Assembly (NCBI GenBank): GCA_937927415.1
Contig: CALBDS010000038.1
Coordinates: 1-36,382, forward strand
DNA: 36,382 nucleotides
Direction of reading: 5' to 3'
From: an uncultured Rhodospirillaceae bacterium
GTDB taxonomy: Bacteria; Pseudomonadota; Alphaproteobacteria; Azospirillales; Azospirillaceae
The position numbers and the translations under genes are program-made. The first letter of the stretch is position 1, and each line of letters starts with the position of its first letter. A model generated the notes under the pieces. It was not told where the DNA came from. It was given only the letters and a program-made list of their open reading frames with translations, and made no database searches. This document shows positions 17,701 through 25,528 of the stretch, in pieces.

Positions 17701-20700
17701 CGATCAGGGTTTCGAGCGCGCTCACAGCGACGGTCGAGCCGGCGTTGCCCAGCGTGATCACGTCGGTGTTCAGGCTGCCCGTCAGGGTTTCGATGCCCGC
17801 CACCGTGGTGGTGTTGCCCTGGTTGCCCAGCAGGATCACGTCGATGCCAGTGCCACCGGTCAGGGTTTCCAGGCCGCGGACGATCATCGTGCTGCCAGCG
17901 TTGCTCAGCAAGATCACGTCGGTGTTGGCGCCGCCCAGCAGGGTTTCGATACCCGACACGAACAACGACGAACCGGTGTTGTTCAGCGTGATGAAATCGC
18001 TGTTCACACCGCCGATCAGGGTTTCGACCGAGCCCACCAGGGTGGTGTTGCCGGCGTTGTTCAGGGTGATGATGTCGGTGTTGGCACCGCCGGTCAGGGT
18101 TTCCAGAGCCGACACGGACAGCGTGCTACCGGCATTACCCAGCGAGATCACGTCGGTGTTGACGCTACCGATGATGGTTTCCAGAGCCGACACGAAGGTG
18201 GTGTTGCCCTGGTTGCCCAGCGAGATCACGTCGGTGTTGATGCTACCGGTAATGGTTTCCAGAGCGCGGACCAGCGTGGTGTTGCCGGTGTTGCTCAGGA
18301 CCACGACTTCGGTGTTCAGACCACCCAGCAGGGTTTCAATGCCCGACACGAACAGCGTGCTGCCGGCGTTGCCCAGCGTGATGAAGTCGCTGTTCACGCC
18401 ACCCGTCAGGGTTTCGACACCCACCACGAAGGTGGTGTTGCCGGCGTTGCCCAGGGTGATGACGTCGGTGTTGGCACCGCCCGTCAGGGTTTCCAGGCCC
18501 ACCGTCACCATCGTGCTGCCGGCGTTGTCCAGCGTGATCACGTCGGTGTTGACGCCACCGGTCAGGGTTTCCAGAGCCGACACGGCAACGGTGTTGCCCG
18601 CCGCACCCAGGGTCACGATGTCGGTGTTGGCCGAACCGATCAGGGTTTCGAGCGCGCTCACAGCGACGGTCGAGCCGGCGTTGCCCAGCGTGATCACGTC
18701 GGTGTTCAGGCTGCCCACCAGGGTTTCAACCTTCTCGACCATCGTGGTGTTGCCCTGGTTGCCCAGCAGCACGATGTCGGTGTTGACACCGCCCGAGATG
18801 GTTTCGAGCCCGCGGACCACGACGGTGTTGCCGGCGTTGCCCAGGGAGATGACGTCGGTGTTGGCGCCGCCCAGCAGGGTTTCGACGCTGGTGACCAGCA
18901 TCGTGCTGCCGGTGTTGCCCAGCGTGATGAAGTCGGTGTTGACGCTACCGGTCAGCGTTTCGATGGCGACGAAGAAGGCCGTCGTGCCATCGGGGCTGAG
19001 GGTGATGACGTCGGTGTTGGCCGAACCGGTCAGCGTCTCGATCCGCGACAGCGTCATGGTGCTGCCGGCGTTGTCGAGGGTGACGATATCGGTGTTCAGG
19101 CTGCCCGTCAGGGTTTCAATCCGCTGAATGACAACGGTGTTGCCCTGGTTGCCCAGCAGCACGATGTCGGTGTTGACGCCGCCCGAAATGGTTTCCAGGC
19201 CGCGGACCACGACGGTGTTGCCGACGTTGCTCAGGGTCACCACTTCGGTGTTCTGGCCACCCAGCAGGGTTTCGATACCAGTCACCGTCAGGGTGCTGCC
19301 GGCGTTGCCCAGCGTGATGAAGTCGCTGTTCACGCCACCCGTCAGGGTTTCGACACCCACCACGAAGGTGGTGTTGCCGGCGTTGCCCAGGGTGATGACG
19401 TCGGTGTTGGCACCGCCCGTCAGGGTTTCCAGGCCCACCGTCACCATCGTGCTGCCGGCGTTGTCCAGCGTGATCACGTCGGTGTTGACGCCACCGGTCA
19501 GGGTTTCCAGAGCCGACACGGCAACGGTGTTGCCCGCCGCACCCAGGGTCACGATGTCGGTGTTGGCCGAACCGATCAGGGTTTCGAGCGCGCTCACAGC
19601 GACGGTCGAGCCGGCGTTGCCCAGCGTGATCACGTCGGTGTTCAGGCTGCCCAGCAGGGTTTCGATGCCCGCCACCGTGGTGGTGTTGCCCTGGTTACCC
19701 AGCAGCACGATGTCGGTGTTGACGCCGCCCGTCAGGGTTTCCAGACCGCGGGCGACGACGGTGTTGCCGGCGTTGCCCAGGGAGATGATGTCGGTGTTGG
19801 CACCGCCCAGCAGCGTATCGACCGACGACACGAACATGGTCGTGCCAGCGTTGCTGATGGTGATGAAGTCGTTGCCCGTGCCGCCGGTCAGGGTTTCAAC
19901 ACCCGACAGGACAAAGGTCGAACCGGCGTTGCCCAGCGAAACCACGTCGGTGTTGGCCGAACCGGTCAGGGTTTCGATGCCCGACACGGTGATCGTGTTG
20001 CCGGTGTTGCCCAGGGTGATGATGTCGGTGTTCAGCGAACCGACCAGGCTTTCGACGGCGCCCACGACCGTGGTGTTGCCGCGGTTGCCCATCAAAACCA
20101 CGTCGGTGCCGGTACCGCCCGTCAGGGTTTCGAGGCTGCGGACGATAACCGTGTTGCCGGCGTTGCCCAGCGCGATCACGTCGGTGTTGGAGCTGCCCAG
20201 CAGGGTTTCCACACCAGACACGAAGGTGGTGGTGCCGGCGTTGCTGATGGTGATGAAATCAGCACCCGAACCACCGGTGATGGTTTCGATCATCGACACG
20301 AACGTGGTGCTGCCGGCATTGCCCAGCGTCAGCACGTCGGTGTTGGTGCCACCGGTCAGGGTTTCCAGACCCTGGACCATCATGGTCGAGCCGGCGTTGT
20401 TACCCAGCACGACGATGTCGTTGTCCGCACCGCCCGAAATGGTTTCGAGGTTGGTGACGACCACGCTGTTGCCGCCGTTGCCCAGCACAACCACGTCGGT
20501 GTTGGCCGAACCGGTCAGGGTTTCCACGGCGCGCACGGTCGTGGTGGAGCCGGCGTTGCCCAGGGTGATGATGTCGGTGTTCAGCGAGCCGACCACCGAG
20601 TCCAGGCCCTGGATCATCATGGTGTTGCCGCGGTTGCCCAGCAGCACCACGTCGGTGCCGATGCCACCCGTCAGGGTTTCAACACCCGCGACAACGACGG

Positions 20701-21991
20701 TGGAACCGGTGTTGCCCATGGCGATGACATCGGTGTTCACACCACCCAGCAGGGTGTCAATCCCGGCGACGAAGGTCGTGTTGCCCGCATTGTCCAGGTT
20801 GACGAAGGCGGTGCCGGCGCCCGCTCCGGTCAGCGTCTCGATGCCCGACACCAGGACGGTGGCGCCCGCACTGCCGATGCTCACGACGTCGGTGTTGGCC
20901 GAGCCGGTCAGGGTTTCAACCGCGCTCACCGTGGTGGTGTTGCCGGTGTTGCCCAGGGTGATGACGTCGGTGTTCAGCGAGCCGATGATCGTTTCCAGGC
21001 CCGACACCACCGAGGTGTTGCCGCGGTTGCCCAGAAGCACGACGTCGGTGTTACGGCCGCCGGTCAGCGTTTCGACATCGCGGACGACGAGCGTGTTACC
21101 GGTGTTGCCCAGGGTAATGAGGTCAGTGTTCAGCGAGCCCAGCAGCGTTTCGACGCCGCTCACCACGGTGGTGTTGCCGCGGTTGCCGAGGAGGATGAAA
21201 TCGCTGCCACTGCTGCCCGTCAGGGTTTCGAGGCTGCGGACCACGACGACGTTGGACGAACCGGCGTCGGTGGTCAGGGTCACCACGTCGGTGTTGTCGC
21301 CACCCAGCAGGGTTTCAACACCCGACACCGCCACGGTCAGACCGGCGTTGTTGATGGTGATGAAGTCGGAACCGGTGCCGCCGATGATGGTTTCGACGGC
21401 GCCCACCTCGGTGGTGTTGCCGCGGTTGCCCAGCAGGATCCTGTCCTGGCCGGTGCCGCCCGTCAGGGTTTCGACGTCACGGACAACGATCGTGTTGCCG
21501 TTGTCGCCCAGGGTGATGACATCGGTGTTCAGGCTGGCCAGCAGGGTTTCGACGTTCAGGACCGTCGTGGTGTTGCCCAGGTTGCCGAGGAGGACGAAAT
21601 CCCCGCCCGTGCCGCCGGTCAGGGTTTCGACCCAGCGAACAACCGAGGTATTGCCGCTGTTGCCAAAGGTCACCACATCGGTACCGGTACCACCGAGCAG
21701 CGTCGCAACCTGAGAGGCGACAATGGTCGAGCCGGCATTACTGAGAATGGCAAAACCGCTGTTCGAACCGGAAACCGACTCCACAGCCGACATGGTGACG
21801 GCGCTGGTGCCAGTCAGGGTGATCACATCCGTGTTCACACCGCCGAAAAGCGTTTCAACATTCTGAACGAACGAAGTATTACCGGCATTGCCAAGCGTAA
21901 TAATATCCGTGCTAGCACTGCCGAAGATTGAATCCATACTTTCAACCGAGGCTGTAGTACCTCCGGTAGAAGCGGTAAACACGTTGGCCAT
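14753..21991 (-). CDS. Giant secreted repeat protein (2412 residues, about 86 modules of 26 residues), RTX-like end
   Basis: The ATG at 21991 has AGAAGGA (plus 22001-22007) upstream; the stop is TAA at 14755-14753. After a 20-residue lead come about 86 modules with pattern ETLTGG, then NTDVITLGN, then GNTT-x-V. The Thr, Asn, Gly, Val, Ile and Leu content is extreme, Lys is very rare and I saw no Cys. Such a strand-turn pattern suggests a right-handed beta-solenoid with one coil per module. The last 170 residues differ: GSAGADLISLGSGTDIVRF is RTX-like, followed by a Ser/Thr/Asp-rich stretch ending LLGVFTNVVI, as in type I secretion substrates. There is no signal peptide. Roles as S-layer, adhesin or matrix protein are inference. 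About 26 NTT/NTS sequons are present. The gene is divergent from rmlB. Confidence 0.9.
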   Translation of the reverse strand: MANVFTASTGGTTASVESMDSIFGSASTDIITLGNAGNTSFVQNVETLFGGVNTDVITLTGTSAVTMSAVESVSGSNSGFAILSNAGSTIVASQVATLLGGTGTDVVTFGNSGNTSVVRWVETLTGGTGGDFVLLGNLGNTTTVLNVETLLASLNTDVITLGDNGNTIVVRDVETLTGGTGQDRILLGNRGNTTEVGAVETIIGGTGSDFITINNAGLTVAVSGVETLLGGDNTDVVTLTTDAGSSNVVVVRSLETLTGSSGSDFILLGNRGNTTVVSGVETLLGSLNTDLITLGNTGNTLVVRDVETLTGGRNTDVVLLGNRGNTSVVSGLETIIGSLNTDVITLGNTGNTTTVSAVETLTGSANTDVVSIGSAGATVLVSGIETLTGAGAGTAFVNLDNAGNTTFVAGIDTLLGGVNTDVIAMGNTGSTVVVAGVETLTGGIGTDVVLLGNRGNTMMIQGLDSVVGSLNTDIITLGNAGSTTTVRAVETLTGSANTDVVVLGNGGNSVVVTNLETISGGADNDIVVLGNNAGSTMMVQGLETLTGGTNTDVLTLGNAGSTTFVSMIETITGGSGADFITISNAGTTTFVSGVETLLGSSNTDVIALGNAGNTVIVRSLETLTGGTGTDVVLMGNRGNTTVVGAVESLVGSLNTDIITLGNTGNTITVSGIETLTGSANTDVVSLGNAGSTFVLSGVETLTGGTGNDFITISNAGTTMFVSSVDTLLGGANTDIISLGNAGNTVVARGLETLTGGVNTDIVLLGNQGNTTTVAGIETLLGSLNTDVITLGNAGSTVAVSALETLIGSANTDIVTLGAAGNTVAVSALETLTGGVNTDVITLDNAGSTMVTVGLETLTGGANTDVITLGNAGNTTFVVGVETLTGGVNSDFITLGNAGSTLTVTGIETLLGGQNTEVVTLSNVGNTVVVRGLETISGGVNTDIVLLGNQGNTVVIQRIETLTGSLNTDIVTLDNAGSTMTLSRIETLTGSANTDVITLSPDGTTAFFVAIETLTGSVNTDFITLGNTGSTMLVTSVETLLGGANTDVISLGNAGNTVVVRGLETISGGVNTDIVLLGNQGNTTMVEKVETLVGSLNTDVITLGNAGSTVAVSALETLIGSANTDIVTLGAAGNTVAVSALETLTGGVNTDVITLDNAGSTMVTVGLETLTGGANTDVITLGNAGNTTFVVGVETLTGGVNSDFITLGNAGSTLFVSGIETLLGGLNTEVVVLSNTGNTTLVRALETITGSINTDVISLGNQGNTTFVSALETIIGSVNTDVISLGNAGSTLSVSALETLTGGANTDIITLNNAGNTTLVGSVETLIGGVNSDFITLNNTGSSLFVSGIETLLGGANTDVILLSNAGSTMIVRGLETLTGGTGIDVILLGNQGNTTTVAGIETLTGSLNTDVITLGNAGSTVAVSALETLIGSANTDIVTLGAAGNTVAVSALETLTGGVNTDVITLNNAGNTTFVVGLETLTGGANTDVISLGNAGNTTFVSGLETLSGGIGTDFITLDNTGSTLFVSTIETLLGGQNTEVVTLGNAGNTTLVRALETLSGGTGIDVISLGNQGNTTFVSALETITGSVNTDVISLGNAGNTTFVVALETLTGSANTDVISLGNAGSTTLVGSIETLTGGVNSDFITLNNTGSSLFVSGIETLLGGANTDVISLSNVGSTIVVRALESLTGGVNTDVILLGNQGNTTTVAGIETLTGSVNTDVITLGNTGTTIAVSALETLTGSANTDVISLGNAGTTMMVVGNIETLAGGVNTDIITLDNAGSTSLVVALETLTGSGNTDVISLGNAGSTMFVSSVETLTGGVNSDFITLDNTGSTLFVSGLETLLGGQNTEVVTLGNAGNTTLVRALETLTGGANTDVISLGNQGSTTTVFSIETLTGAVNTDIITLGNTGNTTFVSSIETLTGSANTDAIMLGNSGNTIFTGAIETLTGGVNSDYITLSNVGTTALVTSIETLLGGGNTDVITLGNTGATITVRGIETLTGSANTDIVSLGNQGNTTFVVAVESLTGSANTDVVTLSNVGSTMTVSVLETLTGGANTDIITLSGSGSTMLLGGIETLTGTSGTDIIILQNAGSTTTISGIETLTGGANTDVIAMSNTATLTFSGIETLTGTTASNTVTIQSAGTTTTVISIETLYGTFSGTDIITLGNTGNTMTIAAIDTLTGSANTDIITLSGTGSTMLLGGIETLTGTSGTDLITLGNTGNTITVTGIETLTGSANTDVITFNGGGTVSGSAGADLISLGSGTDIVRFGSSADGAALGVATGFDRISSFSSSDSISILSGLTKTVKADAATARTDWTGSTNLFIVNTGITTDLSAASANLAGLVIDLGVSGSTWGTAGSGILVVNDSTNTGVFFVNTADTTIDTGDFALLGVFTNVVINTASSSRIS
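15240..21940 (-). repeat. 78-bp module array with nested five/seven-module cassettes
   Basis: The array is built from 78-bp (26-codon) units. Landmark modules containing LLGG can be located by AGCAG on the plus strand at 16062, 16452, 17001, 17391, 17937, 18327, 18873, 19263, 19809, 20199, 20748, 21306 and 21696. The intervals are 390, 549, 390, 546, 390, 546, 390, 546, 390, 549, 558 and 390 bp: five and seven modules in alternation, with a few single-codon insertions and one 7-7 step. One five plus one seven gives a 936-bp higher-order unit. Bases 18357-18717 read identical to 19293-19653, and 17622-17780 identical to 18558-18716, each offset by 936 bp. Confidence 0.95.
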
Positions 21992-22501
21992 CGGTATTTT
22001 TCCTTCTGCGGCAGCCTAGAAGCGTTTCAGAGGGTTTGTCGTAATTTTACGCACAGCTCAGCGGCTTGCAGCGCCCAAAAGACGCTCCAACCACCAAAGC
22101 CTTAATTACCCGATCTTGCGAAGGGTCGCAACTGCTTCAAGCAAAGCTTCCAAGCGTTGTAGCAATCCAATCACAGGCTCTGTTTCCCCTCCGATGCCCC
22201 GACCTGCAAAAAGGGGAGCGATCGAAGACTCGTTATCGATCGGCGCAATGATTCAGGACGATTTGATGAAAAAAGCCGGCGCAATATAGGGATTGTTCAT
22301 CATTTCGCCGCCATTCACCGGCGTCATGGGGAGCGGCCGTTTTGCCTGGGCGAATCGAGCGCGGCGGCTTTTACCCTTTCCTCCCTTGCATCGACGGCAG
22401 GCGGACCGGGGCCGGGCGTGTCATTTCCCTATCGCACGCCAACGCCTGGATGCGTTACGTAGAGAAACCTGTTCCATCGCCCTACAGAAAGCTCCAGAAC
22501 G
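21992..22501. other. Divergent intergenic region of 510 bp, no gene seen
   Basis: It separates the giant gene (minus) from rmlB (plus) and should hold both promoters. A TAAAAT-like -10 for the minus strand lies at plus 22044-22049, but no good -35 is found 16-18 bp away. TGCGA AGGG TCGCA near 22117-22130 is a small hairpin. Small frames at 22066-22251 and 22293-22505 have no recognisable content. The long 5' leader could be regulatory, but nothing decisive is visible. Confidence 0.5.
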
Positions 22502-23596
22502 GTGAAACTGCTTGTCACGGGCGGCTCCGGCTTTATCGGTTCCGCTGTCATCCGGTTCCTGATCGCGGAATCGGATGTCCATGTGGTCAATCTGGATAAG
22601 CTGACATACGCGGCTGTCCCAGGGGCGCTTGCCGCCGTCGAATCTCACCCGCGCTATCGCTTCGAGCGGGCCGACATCTGCGACGCCGGGGCCATCGCCG
22701 CGATTCTCGACCGTCACCGGCCGGATGCGATCATGCATTTGGCCGCGGAATCCCATGTGGACCGTTCCATCGACGGGCCAGCCGCCTTCATCCAGACCAA
22801 TCTGGTCGGCACCTTCGTCCTGCTGGACGCCGCCCTGTCTTATTGGCGCAGGCTGGCCCCGGCGGAGCAGGCAGCCTTCCGCTTCCACCACGTCTCCACC
22901 GACGAAGTGTTCGGGTCGCTGGGGGCCGAGGGGCGCTTTACCGAAACCACCCCTTACCAGCCCAATTCCCCCTATTCCGCCTCCAAAGCGGGGTCGGATC
23001 ATCTGGTCCGGGCCTGGTACCATACGTATGGACTTCCCGTGGTGGCCAGCAACTGCTCGAACAACTACGGGCCGTTCCAGTTTCCCGAAAAGCTGATTCC
23101 GCTCATCACCATCAACGCGCTGGAAGGCAAGCCGCTACCGGTTTACGGCCGCGGCGACAATATCCGCGACTGGCTTTACGTGGACGACCACGCCCGCGCC
23201 CTGTGGACGGTGCTGACCCGCGGACGGCTTGGGGAATCTTACAATATCGGCGGCGACAGCGAACGGCGGAACATTGATGTGGTGGAAGCGGTCTGCGATC
23301 TGGTGGACGAGCTGGCCCCCGGCCCGGCGGGGCAGCCCCCCCGCCGGTCGCTGATTCGCTTCGTCACCGACCGCCCCGGCCACGACCACCGCTATGCCAT
23401 CGATCCCACCAAGACCCGCACCGAGCTGGGCTGGACCCCGCGGGAAGATTTCACATCCGGCCTGCGGCGCACCGTGCAATGGTATCTGGACCATGAGGAG
23501 TGGTGGCGGCACATCCGCCAGTCGGTCTATACCGGCTCCCGCCTGGGGTTGAGCAGCGGGAACCCGCCGGCGGCGACCCCGTCACAGCCTTCATAA
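22502..23596 (+). CDS. rmlB: dTDP-glucose 4,6-dehydratase
   Basis: This 364-residue extended short-chain dehydrogenase begins at GTG 22502 (MKLLVTGGSGFIG, the NAD-binding GxxGxxG). Further motifs are HLAAESHVDRSI (79-90), STDEVFG (with the catalytic T-D-E), YSASKAGSDHL (Y-x3-K) and NCSNNYGPFQFPEKLIP, all diagnostic of RmlB. It converts dTDP-glucose to dTDP-4-keto-6-deoxyglucose, the branch point for dTDP-rhamnose and other deoxysugars. The length is usual for the family. It leads the rmlB-rmlD-rmlA run; the ribosome site upstream is poor. Confidence 0.95.
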   Translation: MKLLVTGGSGFIGSAVIRFLIAESDVHVVNLDKLTYAAVPGALAAVESHPRYRFERADICDAGAIAAILDRHRPDAIMHLAAESHVDRSIDGPAAFIQTNLVGTFVLLDAALSYWRRLAPAEQAAFRFHHVSTDEVFGSLGAEGRFTETTPYQPNSPYSASKAGSDHLVRAWYHTYGLPVVASNCSNNYGPFQFPEKLIPLITINALEGKPLPVYGRGDNIRDWLYVDDHARALWTVLTRGRLGESYNIGGDSERRNIDVVEAVCDLVDELAPGPAGQPPRRSLIRFVTDRPGHDHRYAIDPTKTRTELGWTPREDFTSGLRRTVQWYLDHEEWWRHIRQSVYTGSRLGLSSGNPPAATPSQPS

Positions 23597-23641
23597 CCCG
23601 GCCCCGCCGGGAAGAACACGGGCACAGGGAGCGGCTCGCCG

Positions 23642-24559
23642 ATGCGGATTCTGGTTCTGGGTGCTGCCGGTCAGGTCGGCACCGAATTGCAGGCTCTTGA
23701 CGGGCGCATGTGGGAAGGACAGCCCTTGACGGTGGTGGCCCTGCCCCGCGCTGCGGCGGATCTGACCGACCCGGCGGCGGTTCGAGCCGCCGTCGCTCAT
23801 TCCCAATGCCAGGCGGTCATCAACACCGCCGCCTATACCGCGGTGGATCAGGCCGAAAGCCACCCGGACGACGCCTTTGCCGTCAACCGCGACGGGCCGC
23901 ACCACATCGCCGAAGCCTGCGCACGCGCCGGCCTGCCTCTGGTCCACCTGTCCACCGATTACGTTTTCGACGGCACCCACCCCGGCGCCTACCGCGAAGA
24001 CGATCCCCCCTCTCCCATCAACGTCTATGGCGCCAGCAAACTGGAAGGGGAACGGGCGGTGGCCGCGGCCCTCCCCCGCCATGCGATCCTGCGCACATCC
24101 TGGGTGTTCGCCGCTCACGGGCGCAACTTCGTTCGCACCATGCTGCGGCTGGGTGACGAGCGCAGTCATCTGCGGGTGGTGGCCGATCAGATCGGCTGCC
24201 CCACCGCCGCCGCCGACATCGCCGCCGCCGCCGCCACCGTCGCCGCCCGCCTAGCAGACGGGCATGACCCCAGCCTGTGGGGGGTGTTCCATTACACCAG
24301 CGCCGAGGTCACCAGTTGGCACGGGTTCGCCGCCGCCATCTTCGCCGAACGTGAACGGCGGACCGGGCGCCCGGCCCCGCGGCTGGACGCCATCACCACC
24401 GCCGATTTCCCCACCCCGGCCCGCCGCCCGGCCAATTCGGTTCTCGACAACAGCCGACTGCGGGAATGCTATGGAATCAGACAACCCGACTGGCGCCGCT
24501 CCCTGGCCGTGGCGCTGGACCAGTTGATTGACGCCCCCCACACCGCGAACACGCCATAA
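23642..24559 (+). CDS. rmlD: dTDP-4-dehydrorhamnose reductase
   Basis: A 305-residue reductase with N-terminal GAAGQVGTEL nucleotide-binding loop, NTAAYTAVDQAE (60-71), LSTDYVFDG (99-107) and YGASKLEGE (Y-x3-K), all standard for RmlD. It reduces dTDP-4-keto-L-rhamnose to dTDP-L-rhamnose with NAD(P)H. GGGAG lies 9 nt before the ATG. It follows rmlB by 45 bp. The C-terminal FPTPARRPANSVLDN is the conserved RmlD end. The epimerase (rmlC) that must act before it is not in the window. Confidence 0.95.
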   Translation: MRILVLGAAGQVGTELQALDGRMWEGQPLTVVALPRAAADLTDPAAVRAAVAHSQCQAVINTAAYTAVDQAESHPDDAFAVNRDGPHHIAEACARAGLPLVHLSTDYVFDGTHPGAYREDDPPSPINVYGASKLEGERAVAAALPRHAILRTSWVFAAHGRNFVRTMLRLGDERSHLRVVADQIGCPTAAADIAAAAATVAARLADGHDPSLWGVFHYTSAEVTSWHGFAAAIFAERERRTGRPAPRLDAITTADFPTPARRPANSVLDNSRLRECYGIRQPDWRRSLAVALDQLIDAPHTANTP

Positions 24560-24655
24560 AGCCGGGCGCCGGCCCATATTGGGCGCCACCTTGACAAAGC
24601 CGGACGGTTTCCGGCACCAGCAACCGTTGCTTCAACCGGGAGAGCGGCCTATCCG

Positions 24656-25528
24656 ATGAAGGGCATCATTCTGGCGGGCGGATCGGGCACGCGCCTGTAT
24701 CCCGTCACCACCGTGGTCAGCAAGCAACTGCTGCCCATCTACGACAAGCCGATGATCTATTATCCCCTGTCGGTGCTGATGCTGGCCGGCATCCGCGAGG
24801 TTCTGATCATCACCACCCCCCAGGATCAGCCGCTGTTTCAGTCCCTGCTGAAAGACGGCTCCCAGTGGGGCATCGCCATCAGCTACGCGGTCCAGCCGCG
24901 GCCCGAGGGGCTGGCCCAGGCGTTCCTGATCGGGCGCGATTTCATCGGCGGCGAACCCTGCTGCCTGATCCTGGGCGACAATATCTTTTATGGGCACGGG
25001 CTGGACCGGGTGCTGCGGCAAGCGGCCACCATGACCCAGGGCGCCACGGTGTTCGGCTATCCCGTCAGCGATCCGGAACGCTATGGCGTGGTCGCCTTCG
25101 ACGCCGACGGGCGCGCCATCAGCATCGAGGAAAAGCCGGCAGCCCCCCGCTCCAACATGGCGGTGACCGGGCTTTACTTCTACGACGGGCGCGTCAGCGA
25201 CGTGGCCGCCGAAATCCGTCCCTCTCCCCGCGGCGAGCTGGAAATCACCGATGTGAACCGCTTCTACCTGGAGGATGGTTCCCTGCGGGTGGAGCGGCTG
25301 GGCCGCGGCCACGCCTGGCTCGACACCGGCACCCATGACAGCCTGCTGGCGGCGAGCCAGTTCGTGCAGACGGTGGAGCAGCGCCAGGGCCTGAAAATCG
25401 CGTGCCTGGAGGAAATCGCCTTCCGCGCCGGCTTCATCGACAGTGCGGCCCTGGAACGGCTGGCCCAGCCGCTGCTGAAGAACGAATACGGGCGCTATCT
25501 GCTGCGGGTGGCCGGCGGGGCGCTCTGA
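24656..25528 (+). CDS. rmlA: Glucose-1-phosphate thymidylyltransferase
   Basis: A 290-residue nucleotidyltransferase with the signature GGSGTRLYPVT (residues 8-18), SKQLLPIYDKPMIYYPLS, QPRPEGLAQAF and LGDNIFYG, as in RmlA. It makes dTDP-glucose from dTTP and glucose-1-phosphate, the substrate of RmlB. GGGAGAG sits 11 nt upstream of the ATG. The 3' end overlaps the convergent glycosyltransferase by 34 bp. A TTGACA at 24591-24596 lacks a clear -10, so it is probably carried on the rmlB transcript. Confidence 0.95.
   Translation: MKGIILAGGSGTRLYPVTTVVSKQLLPIYDKPMIYYPLSVLMLAGIREVLIITTPQDQPLFQSLLKDGSQWGIAISYAVQPRPEGLAQAFLIGRDFIGGEPCCLILGDNIFYGHGLDRVLRQAATMTQGATVFGYPVSDPERYGVVAFDADGRAISIEEKPAAPRSNMAVTGLYFYDGRVSDVAAEIRPSPRGELEITDVNRFYLEDGSLRVERLGRGHAWLDTGTHDSLLAASQFVQTVEQRQGLKIACLEEIAFRAGFIDSAALERLAQPLLKNEYGRYLLRVAGGAL

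Noticed and set aside
16491..21713. Other long plus-strand frames rich in Val, Pro, Ser and Arg
   Set aside because: Same repeat effect in another frame; no start context and no recognisable domain.
14636..21931. Very long plus-strand open frame opposite the giant gene
   Set aside because: Its translation is a monotone of Val, Gly, Arg, Gln, Asp and His without any known fold. It begins inside the hairpin-rich gap without a ribosome site, and its openness is explained by the 78-bp period. The minus frame has a ribosome site, a terminator and an RTX-like end.
14753..21991. CRISPR array or non-coding satellite as explanation of the repeats
   Set aside because: Units are directly adjacent without unique spacers, keep an open reading frame throughout and encode conserved protein motifs.
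24591..24619. TTGACA upstream of rmlA as a promoter
   Set aside because: The sequence at normal -10 distance is GCACCA, and rmlA can be served by the rmlB transcript.
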